A stretch of 12,617 bases of DNA from CAUZEB01 sp963578655 (GTDB lineage: Bacteria > Chloroflexota > Dehalococcoidia > Lucifugimonadales > CAUZEB01). The DNA lies in NCBI GenBank assembly GCA_963578655.1, contig CAUZEB010000043.1:1-12617 (forward strand), written 5' to 3'. The first letter of the stretch is position 1, and the number at the start of each line of letters is the position of its first letter. Shown here one piece after another: positions 6,829-12,617 of this stretch. The position numbers and the translations under genes are program-made. A model generated the notes under the pieces. It was not told where the DNA came from and made no database searches. It saw nothing but the letters and a program-made list of their open reading frames with translations.

Positions 6829-7745
6829 ATTGGATTTAAGTTAATCACTTTATCACTAGGTAAAGGCTGATTGAAAATCTGAGGATGGAGTATTTGAGCT
6901 ATCAGTTGGATTCCTTCTATGAGCCTAGGCCCGCTCCGACTGAACAGACCGTCCGCATCAGCAACGAATACGTTACCATTACTTACAGCCGGTATATCCT
7001 TCCATTCAGTCAGGTTAATGGACAATGAAATCTCTTTCACTGAATTTTCTATATCCATCCCACATGGAATAATCATTAGATATTCAGGAGAATATTCGAC
7101 GAGTGTTTCTAGTTCAATTCTCTTGCTGGGTCTTCCAGCCGAATTAATACCATCAATGCCACCCGCTATAGATACCATATCGGGTACCCAATGACCGGCT
7201 ATCATCAGAGGATCTAACCATTCTATACATGCTACTTTAGGTCGGCGCTTGACTGTAGAAGTTAACGAGCGAATGCTAGCTATAGCGGTCTCCAATTTGG
7301 TAACAAGTGTTTTTGCTTTACGAGAGGTTCCGGTCATATCTCCTATCTTGGTAATGTCACTAAAGACATCCACTAATCTATGAGGGTCCAGAGAGACGAT
7401 CTGAGCTTGAATTCCCAGATCACCTATCACCTTACTAACATTGTCGTAAGACACAGCACAGACTTCACAAAGAGCCTGTGTAAACACCAAATCTGGTTGT
7501 ATACTATTTATTAATTCTTCATCAATTTCGTAAAGGGTTGCTCCTGTAGACAACATGTTTGATACTAATTGATCGATTTCACTACCTTTTAATCCTGTAG
7601 TTTCAAACTTGGGTCTGACTATTTTAGGTTTGTATAAAGCCGCCTTAGGATAATTACATTCGTGAGTGACACCAAACAGCATCTCTGACAGGCCAAGCTC
7701 ATAGATTATTTCTGTTGCACTTGGCAAAAAAGAACAAAGTTTCAT
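6825..7745 (-). CDS. BtuF-like cobalamin/metal-complex binding protein without signal peptide
   Basis: A 306-residue protein of the class III periplasmic-binding fold (BtuF/FepB/TroA-like). The N-terminus MKLCSFLPSATEIIYELGL leads straight into the first strand and helix, and residues 24-33 include GVTHECNYP. FTQALCEVCAVS near residues 88-99 is the other signature of this subgroup, which databases usually name cobalamin-binding protein. There is no signal peptide or lipobox, so it looks cytoplasmic, unlike true BtuF, and no permease or ATPase is nearby. His28, Cys30, Cys93 and Cys96 could form a metal or cofactor site (inference). I chose the ATG at 7745 because GGTGAG (7750-7755) lies just upstream and family alignment starts here; an ATG at 7757 would add four residues. 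The gene begins 37 bases after the aminotransferase stop and is probably co-transcribed with it. Confidence 0.8.
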   Translation of the reverse strand: MKLCSFLPSATEIIYELGLSEMLFGVTHECNYPKAALYKPKIVRPKFETTGLKGSEIDQLVSNMLSTGATLYEIDEELINSIQPDLVFTQALCEVCAVSYDNVSKVIGDLGIQAQIVSLDPHRLVDVFSDITKIGDMTGTSRKAKTLVTKLETAIASIRSLTSTVKRRPKVACIEWLDPLMIAGHWVPDMVSIAGGIDGINSAGRPSKRIELETLVEYSPEYLMIIPCGMDIENSVKEISLSINLTEWKDIPAVSNGNVFVADADGLFSRSGPRLIEGIQLIAQILHPQIFNQPLPSDKVINLNPI

Positions 7746-7782
7746 TATGCTCACCATTTTATCTACAGAACGGATACTGTGT

Positions 7783-8991
7783 TTATAGGTTTAAGACCCC
7801 ATTGGCCTCAAAGACTTCAGCCAATCTTGCGATGCCTTCATGTATTTCTTCAGGAGAATTATATCCAAAACAAAGACGAGCAAAATTTTTCCCTGATGTG
7901 CCATCAGGAGAATATATAACCCCTGATTGGTATCCGACTTCTGCCATTAAAGCCTTCGATCGAAGTTCTTCTAAATCCGCTCCCTCTTCCTTCAGTCTAA
8001 CCCAAATATACAATCCTCCCTCGGGCTCACTCCAATCGGCAGCCGAACCAAAATTTTCTCCCAGGGCAACCAACATAGCGTCTCTTTTAAAACGAAGCAA
8101 ACCATTTATATGTTCAACGTGGCTATCCAATTTGCTTTCTGCGAATCTATGAACCGCTAATGCCGCAAATTGATTCACTCCCCCTCCACTTTTTATAGAC
8201 CTTATACGGGCCAAAACTTCCTCTGGTGCCACTAGGAATCCCATCCTCATACCAGGGGCGATTATTTTAGAGAAAGAGCCAACATACATAACTAAGCCAG
8301 AATCGTCCATGGAGTGTAAGGTAGTTACAGGTTTACCTTCATATCTCAAATCTACATAGCAGTCATCCTCTATTACAGGTATGCCATACTTCTGAGCTAT
8401 ACTTACAAGAGCCATTCTCCGTTCTGTACTGGCAGTCCATCCTTGCGGATTTTGAAAGGTAGGGATGGTATAGATCAGTTTAGGTTTTCTGCCTTGCTCT
8501 ATGCTGTTTCTAATAGTATGTTCCAAAGCATCAGGTAGAAATCCACTATTATCACATTGAATTCCTACAATTTCCGCACCGAATCTCCGTAAGGCATTCA
8601 AGGTGCCCGAGTAGGTGAAGTTTTCGGTAAGTACCACATCTCCTGAGTCCAGTAAAGCCTCCAAAATGAGATGAATAGGCTGTCCTGACCCATCTCCAAG
8701 CATTATGGATTCAGGTGTAGCCACCATAGCTCTGTTCTGGGCTAATCTATTGGAAATCAATTCGCGTAAAGGCGGATACCCCTGTGGATGGGGATATATT
8801 GCTAAGTCTTCTCCTTCTTCTGATAATCCATCACCCAATGAATTCATTAATTCCTTTAAAGGAAGCGAAGTCGGATCAGGATATGCAACCGCGAAGTCAT
8901 ATTTACCGCGTTGAGGTACGACACCGCTGCGAGCTTCCGGCGCAGATTGGGCAAAAGATCTATCGAATTTGAATTGTCTAGTTGAGTCCAT
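7783..8991 (-). CDS. PLP-dependent aminotransferase, LysN/MocR-domain-like
   Basis: A 402-residue fold-type I PLP enzyme. It contains YPHPQGYPPLRELI (66-79), IPTFQNPQG (176-184, Asn181), EDDCY (208-212, giving the ring-nitrogen Asp and the Tyr that contacts PLP) and GSFSKIIAPGMRMG (238-251) with Schiff-base Lys242. A late Arg near 372 in FARLCFGY is the expected carboxylate-binding residue. The pattern matches 2-aminoadipate/aromatic aminotransferase-type proteins and the catalytic half of MocR regulators; no N-terminal winged-helix DNA-binding domain is present, so it is an enzyme and not a MocR regulator. The amino-acid substrate is not predictable. The ATG at 8991 has GAGGGAGGA (9002-9010) about 11 bases upstream. 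A diverged paralogue ends at position 78, and a BtuF-like gene follows downstream. Confidence 0.9.
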   Translation of the reverse strand: MDSTRQFKFDRSFAQSAPEARSGVVPQRGKYDFAVAYPDPTSLPLKELMNSLGDGLSEEGEDLAIYPHPQGYPPLRELISNRLAQNRAMVATPESIMLGDGSGQPIHLILEALLDSGDVVLTENFTYSGTLNALRRFGAEIVGIQCDNSGFLPDALEHTIRNSIEQGRKPKLIYTIPTFQNPQGWTASTERRMALVSIAQKYGIPVIEDDCYVDLRYEGKPVTTLHSMDDSGLVMYVGSFSKIIAPGMRMGFLVAPEEVLARIRSIKSGGGVNQFAALAVHRFAESKLDSHVEHINGLLRFKRDAMLVALGENFGSAADWSEPEGGLYIWVRLKEEGADLEELRSKALMAEVGYQSGVIYSPDGTSGKNFARLCFGYNSPEEIHEGIARLAEVFEANGVLNL

Positions 8992-9001
8992 TATTTAGTC
9001 G

Positions 9002-9010
9002 TCCTCCCTC
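9002..9010 (-). promoter_or_regulatory. Ribosome binding site of the aminotransferase gene
   Basis: The minus strand reads GAGGGAGGA, ending about 10 bases before the ATG at 8991. It is strong but slightly distant, and it lies directly next to a leader hairpin (9013-9042). Confidence 0.6.
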
Positions 9011-9012
9011 TC

Positions 9013-9042
9013 GTAACCGGGGTCAGCGTGCTGAAGGTTTAC
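9013..9042 (-). promoter_or_regulatory. Leader hairpin just upstream of the aminotransferase ribosome binding site
   Basis: On the minus strand GTAAACC pairs with GGTTAC (one bulged A), and inside that TCAG pairs with CTGA around a CACG loop. The two stems are joined by an asymmetric internal loop (one T against CCCC). The structure ends two bases before the ribosome binding site and could influence translation or stop transcription early. It matches no riboswitch class I recognise. The folding is by eye. Confidence 0.3.
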
Positions 9043-9170
9043 ACTAGGATTCATTGAGGCACAGGATATCACATCATCGTTTCTAATAAACAAGGATATG
9101 GTTAAATTTCTCTCTGTACATTAATCGACCCTTCCTATTTTATGTACGTACTCATTTAGGTGCCGAGCTA

Positions 9171-9203
9171 TTATTAACCTACTAAATTCTTGGGTTTTAA
9201 TAA
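9171..9203. terminator. AT-rich inverted repeat downstream of the phosphotriesterase-like gene
   Basis: TTATTAACC (9171-9179) and GGTTTTAATAA (9193-9203) pair over nine base pairs with a two-base bulge. The structure lies seven bases past the stop of the last gene of the mutL operon, where a terminator is expected. The stem is AT-rich and has no clear T-tract after it, so strength is doubtful. Confidence 0.3.
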
Positions 9204-9209
9204 TGACCG

Positions 9210-10166
9210 TCAACTCTCACCAGTGAGAAAGTTCCTCGGATTGATAACCATGAACTCTCGTATAACCATTTCCGTCACCCCAACATGAAGCAATTTTGGT
9301 AATACAATCCTTCCAATAAACTCGTATCCGTGAGGATTATAGTCGTCCCTATCCTTAATCAAGTCTTGTCCGAATATTGGCATCGCGACAGCCCAGTCAT
9401 GCCCTAGCATAATTTTTTTTTCGTATCCACTATCAATCAGATGTATTATGGTTTCCAATCGCTGAGATAGAGTGGGTAGACCTTCTCTATATTCAAAGGT
9501 GAGATGGTCCATACCTAGCCACACTCCTTTCTCCAACATGTCTTTAAGATAGTCGATGTCAAGGCTGTCATCACTATGACCAATGTATACATTATTCAAG
9601 TCAACGCCCTCATCCTGAAAGATTTTTATTTGTTGTCTCCCTGTTTGCTCACAAGCGTAAGTATGTGTTGTTATTGGTATTCCTGTTTCCAAATTTGCCC
9701 TAGCTGCTGCACGAAGGATTAATTCACCCTCCTGAGTCACTCCTCCTGCATGAGTGGCAACCTTGATTAATCCAGGCTTAATACCTGTATCTTCAATACC
9801 ATACCTGATCTCACCTATGAATAAATCTGCAACATCATCTGGATTAGAGTTCCAAAACACCCTCGGTATATCCATCCAGATACCAGTAGAGCAAATAATG
9901 TTAACTTCAGCTTCCTTCGACACTCTTTCTAATAGTTTAACATCTCTCCCTGCGTCCATAGTAGTGACATCCATTATCGTGCGAACAGCATATTTCCCTT
10001 TCATTCTGAGAGAGTCCACAGCCTGTCGTATTACATACTCACGATCTATTAATTTAGGAAAGGTATCTTTCATACCTGCCGAAGATAATAGTACGTGCTC
10101 ATGTGATAATGTGATACCCAATTCTGATGACTCAATCTCACCTCTTACGGTATTTATCATAGCCAT
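9210..10166 (-). CDS. Phosphotriesterase-family metal-dependent hydrolase (lactonase-like)
   Basis: A 318-residue amidohydrolase-superfamily TIM-barrel enzyme. All expected binuclear metal ligands are visible: HEH (His22, His24), Lys135 in GLIKVAT (the carbamylated bridging Lys), His168 in TTHTYA, His197 in YIGHSDDS and Asp257 in LGHDWA. Length is close to the usual 320-350, and no signal peptide is present, so it should be cytoplasmic. Relatives include bacterial phosphotriesterase, phosphotriesterase-like lactonases and PHP proteins; most natural members act on lactones or other esters, and the substrate here is unknown. The ATG at 10166 has AGGA 8 bases upstream; Met3 is a weaker alternative start. 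It begins 21 bases after the M20 peptidase stop and is probably last in the mutL operon. Confidence 0.9.
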   Translation of the reverse strand: MAMINTVRGEIESSELGITLSHEHVLLSSAGMKDTFPKLIDREYVIRQAVDSLRMKGKYAVRTIMDVTTMDAGRDVKLLERVSKEAEVNIICSTGIWMDIPRVFWNSNPDDVADLFIGEIRYGIEDTGIKPGLIKVATHAGGVTQEGELILRAAARANLETGIPITTHTYACEQTGRQQIKIFQDEGVDLNNVYIGHSDDSLDIDYLKDMLEKGVWLGMDHLTFEYREGLPTLSQRLETIIHLIDSGYEKKIMLGHDWAVAMPIFGQDLIKDRDDYNPHGYEFIGRIVLPKLLHVGVTEMVIREFMVINPRNFLTGES

Positions 10167-10187
10167 AGGTTAGATCCTGTAAGTTTG

Positions 10188-11321
10188 TTATTTACTGTTA
10201 GTTAAGAGAGCAGTGAGTAGTGCAATCCTCTGTGGCATAGTTTCCAAAACTATATGTTCACGACTTGTAAACATACCGTCTCCGACTGCGCCTAAACCAT
10301 CTAATACTGGTAGTCCAATCGCAGCTGCGAATTGAGCGTCTGAGCCTCCTCCAGCACTAGTCTCTACGAGATCTATTCCTATATTCCTGCCTAATTCCTT
10401 TGCGATATCAAAGGCACGTCCAATTGCATCAGTCCTTTCCATTACTGGTCGGTTCATACCACCGATGACTTCCACAGATGCACCTACCAAGGTGGGAGTA
10501 AGACTCTGTATGAATTTTACTATCTTCTCTTCTTGAGCCTTACTAGCCACTCTAATATCGATTTCAGCTTGCGCCTTTGACGGAACCTGATTACTTACTA
10601 AACCACCAGAGACGACCCCTACATTCACGCTAGTTCCTAACACCTGATTGTTTAAACTTTGGAGTTTTAATATTTGATGGGCTAGTTCATATATTGCATT
10701 CACTCCTTTTTCTGGATCATTACCAGCATGTGCTTGCTTACCTGTAACCATTAATTTAAAAATTCCTAACCCTTTACGTGCTGTTTTTAAGGCACCACTT
10801 TTCCCTAATGGCGCTTCCATACAAAGAACGAGATCACTCTGTTTGGCATATTTTTCGATATGCGCCCGGGAAGTGCGCGCCCCTATTTCCTCGTCGGAAG
10901 TAAATAACACTCGTATCCTGCGTCCTAGATTCACATTAAGATCGTGCAAGCATTTTAAGGCATATAGAGTTATTGTCAGTCCAGATTTCATGTCGAATAT
11001 GCCTGGACCATAGGCTATCCCATCTTCAACCCTGAAAGGTTGACTCTTAATGGTTCCCTTAGGCCAAATAGTGTCCAGATGACAGAGGATCAGAATTTGA
11101 CCTGATCCTTGTCCAAAATCCGCTACAAGATGATCACCAACAAACTTTTCACGGAGAATTGTAACGCGAGCTCCAATACCTTCTAGCATGGAAACGACGT
11201 AGTTGCCAAGGCGATCAACAGATTCTTTATCGACACTACACGATTCAATCTCAACGATACAACGAAGTGTACGTACGATTTCTCCCATTTTTAGTTGAGC
11301 GTATTCTAGATATCTATCCAT
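10188..11321 (-). CDS. M20 family metallopeptidase, glutamate carboxypeptidase (CPG2)-like
   Basis: A 377-residue dizinc hydrolase of peptidase family M20. Metal and catalytic residues are in place: CHLDTIWPKGT (80-90) with His81 and Asp83, GPGIFDMKSG (105-114) with Asp110, SDEEIG (142-147) with catalytic Glu144 and ligand Glu145, Glu169 in LCMEAP, and His356 in SREHIVLET. The WPKGT and GPGIFDMK wording is closest to the carboxypeptidase G2/glutamate carboxypeptidase subgroup, which releases C-terminal glutamate or hydrolyses related N-acyl amino acids; ArgE/DapE-type deacylases are the alternative. A lid/dimerisation domain lies between about residues 180 and 290. No signal peptide is visible, so it is likely cytoplasmic. 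It starts 20 bases after the mutL stop, without a clear ribosome binding site, and is followed by the phosphotriesterase-like gene, consistent with one transcript. Confidence 0.9.
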   Translation of the reverse strand: MDRYLEYAQLKMGEIVRTLRCIVEIESCSVDKESVDRLGNYVVSMLEGIGARVTILREKFVGDHLVADFGQGSGQILILCHLDTIWPKGTIKSQPFRVEDGIAYGPGIFDMKSGLTITLYALKCLHDLNVNLGRRIRVLFTSDEEIGARTSRAHIEKYAKQSDLVLCMEAPLGKSGALKTARKGLGIFKLMVTGKQAHAGNDPEKGVNAIYELAHQILKLQSLNNQVLGTSVNVGVVSGGLVSNQVPSKAQAEIDIRVASKAQEEKIVKFIQSLTPTLVGASVEVIGGMNRPVMERTDAIGRAFDIAKELGRNIGIDLVETSAGGGSDAQFAAAIGLPVLDGLGAVGDGMFTSREHIVLETMPQRIALLTALLTNSK

Positions 11322-11341
11322 CAGTACTACTTTAACAAATA

Positions 11342-12617
11342 CTACTTACGTCCAAATTCGCTCTCTAGCCTGCTGACAGTTATATGTATCATTGTTGGAC
11401 GGCCATGTGGGCATGTATGAGGTTGATCGCAGTTTTCCAAATCCTGTGTGAGTTCATTCATTTCTTGCAAGGAAAGCACCTTCCCTGCACGTATTGCACC
11501 ATGACATGCAATAGAGTAAGCAGCCCGTTCCCTCCATGATTTATATCCTCCACCCTCATTAAATAAATCCAACACATCCATTAGTTCTTGTCCAGGATTT
11601 CCAGTTTCCAAAATGCTGGGGAAACCCCGCAATATATAGACACGATTGCTAAAGTCTTCCACAATGAATCCCAACCTTGACATGGCATCTATATGCCTAT
11701 CTAACAAATCGCTTTGATCCACACTCAATTCGACAGTAACAGGTTCCAGGAGACTTTGGATGTGTGTAGAGCCACTATCATCCCTTTTGATAGTTTTTTC
11801 AAAAAGGATCCTTTCATGCGCCGCATGTTGATCAATTAAATATATTCCATCGGGGCCTTCTCCAACTATATATGTGCTCTGGATCTGACCTAACACTCGT
11901 AATATAGGTAGGGTTGTCCTATGAGTCAGTATACTTGCATTGGGGAGTCCTGTTCTATTGCGGCCTATATTATCATCAAATGGGATTGTCCTCCAAAAAG
12001 TTGATCCAGGCTGAGGTAGATCGACTTTTCTGGTAATATCGTGAGTCATGTACTTGATGTCTTGAACAGGCGTATAATTTGTTAAAGTAAACCGTACTAT
12101 TTTTTGCAGGGTAGCAAAAACTTCTTTGTCACTTTTAAATCTTACTTCCGCTTTAATTGGATGTACATTAACGTCAACGTCTTCATAAGGTATCTTTATA
12201 TTAACAACAGCCACTGGAAACCGTCGTTCTTTCATGAATCCATGATAAGCCTGTTCTAAGGCGTAGCTCAACATCCTATTCTGTACCCAACGCCGGTTAA
12301 CAAAAAGGCTTATGTATGTCCGATTCGCTCTACTAAGAGCGGGAATGCCTATCATGCCGGACACATACATAGATGAATCAACTTGGAGTTCATCTAATTT
12401 AGATAACTCGAGCATGGATTCGGCTACTTGCACACCATATACGCTATGTATAGCTTCATGGAGAGCACCAGATCCATCACTCTCAAATGACAATGATTTT
12501 TCTGTCCTTAGTTGAAATTTCACTTCAGGATAGGCTAGAGCATATCGGCTTGCCAAAAGTTGAATACGTTTAGTCTCTGTTGTAACTGTCCTAAGGAATT
12601 TTCGTCGCCCTGGAAAA
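11342..12617 (-). CDS. mutL: DNA mismatch repair protein MutL, endonuclease type (N-terminus outside window)
   Basis: The frame is open to the right edge, giving 424 C-terminal residues. The TTG at 12556 is an internal Leu codon and not the start, because the 20 upstream codons (12557-12616) encode the conserved FPGRRKFL loop and following helix. The GHKL ATPase motifs therefore lie outside. Visible are the transducer domain with VDVNVHPIKAEVRF (about 12136-12180) and the C-terminal dimerisation domain. The latter has DQHAAHERILFE (11798-11833), a match to the DQHA-x2-E-x4-E nicking motif, then ACHGAIRAG and CPHGRP (near 11398-11413), which contribute metal-binding residues. MutL couples MutS mismatch recognition to strand nicking and excision; the motif predicts an intrinsic endonuclease, so no MutH/Dam dependence. 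The linker is short. It is the upstream member of a likely three-gene operon. Confidence 0.95.
   Translation of the reverse strand, partial: FPGRRKFLRTVTTETKRIQLLASRYALAYPEVKFQLRTEKSLSFESDGSGALHEAIHSVYGVQVAESMLELSKLDELQVDSSMYVSGMIGIPALSRANRTYISLFVNRRWVQNRMLSYALEQAYHGFMKERRFPVAVVNIKIPYEDVDVNVHPIKAEVRFKSDKEVFATLQKIVRFTLTNYTPVQDIKYMTHDITRKVDLPQPGSTFWRTIPFDDNIGRNRTGLPNASILTHRTTLPILRVLGQIQSTYIVGEGPDGIYLIDQHAAHERILFEKTIKRDDSGSTHIQSLLEPVTVELSVDQSDLLDRHIDAMSRLGFIVEDFSNRVYILRGFPSILETGNPGQELMDVLDLFNEGGGYKSWRERAAYSIACHGAIRAGKVLSLQEMNELTQDLENCDQPHTCPHGRPTMIHITVSRLESEFGRK

Noticed and set aside
7715..8152. 145-codon + strand frame
   Set aside because: It lies antisense to the strongly supported aminotransferase and BtuF-like genes and shows no domain; a shadow frame.
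7783..8991. MocR/GntR-type transcription regulator
   Set aside because: The catalytic-domain similarity is real, but the protein starts directly with the aminotransferase domain and has no N-terminal winged-helix region.
9144..9151. GTACGTAC palindrome and other 8-bp palindromes (102-109, 185-192) as regulatory sites
   Set aside because: Perfect 8-bp palindromes are expected several times by chance in a window of this size, and none is placed near a convincing promoter.
9754..10173. 139-codon + strand frame
   Set aside because: It is antisense to the phosphotriesterase-like gene, whose metal ligands are all intact; a shadow frame.
12554..12556. TTG as a possible start of a short MutL-like protein
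   Set aside because: Upstream codons to the window edge continue the conserved MutL sequence (FPGRRKFL), so the TTG is internal and the gene is merely cut by the window.
1..12617. Mobile element, prophage, CRISPR or defence island
   Set aside because: No transposase, integrase, terminal repeats, repeat-spacer pattern or known defence domain was seen on either strand; all long frames are metabolic or housekeeping families.

Overview
This is a compact bacterial stretch that looks AT-leaning (my impression by eye, roughly 40% GC, not computed). It holds nine well-supported protein genes, one plausible small membrane protein and the tail of another gene at the left edge. I see no tRNA, rRNA, CRISPR array, insertion sequence or phage gene. 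The MutL carries the endonuclease motif typical of bacteria that do not use Dam/MutH-directed repair. An OFA/MCT-like MFS transporter, an XdhC/MobA-like pair, an M20 carboxypeptidase G2-like enzyme, a phosphotriesterase-like hydrolase and paralogous LysN/MocR-type aminotransferases together remind me of heterotrophic Chloroflexota such as the marine SAR202/Dehalococcoidia lineages. That is a guess from gene content, not a demonstrated placement.

Layout. 1-78 (+): last codons of an aminotransferase, a diverged paralogue of the complete gene at 7783-8991. 259-1781 (-): MFS transporter with a TTG start and a strong ribosome binding site, followed two bases later by a 69-residue single-span membrane protein. 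1782-2065: divergent control region with an imperfect 12-bp dyad and paired direct repeats. 2066-3937 (+): ABC-F translation factor. 3967-5709 (-): XdhC/CoxI-like protein, then a MobA/MocA-like nucleotidyltransferase, coupled with a 3-base gap and converging on the ABC-F gene. 5710-6115: about 400 bases with no convincing gene, ending in a promoter for the next gene. 6116-6766 (+): stand-alone Lon substrate-binding-domain protein. 6825-8991 (-): aminotransferase followed by a BtuF-like binding protein with no signal peptide. 9210-12617 (-): mutL (5' part outside the window), then an M20 peptidase and a phosphotriesterase-family hydrolase, with gaps of only 20 and 21 bases.

How the genes may work together. 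XdhC and the MobA-like protein form a molybdenum-cofactor maturation pair for a xanthine-dehydrogenase/CO-dehydrogenase-type enzyme, but no such enzyme lies in the window. The MFS carrier, M20 peptidase, phosphotriesterase-like hydrolase and aminotransferase fit uptake and breakdown of small organic acids, amides, lactones or amino acids. MutL, ABC-F and the Lon-domain protein are housekeeping (mismatch repair, ribosome rescue, protein quality control). I found no clear multi-gene novel system. The least explained items are the coupled small membrane protein, the structured MFS/ABC-F intergenic region, the leader hairpin before the aminotransferase, the cytoplasmic BtuF-like protein, and the mutL-linked hydrolases.
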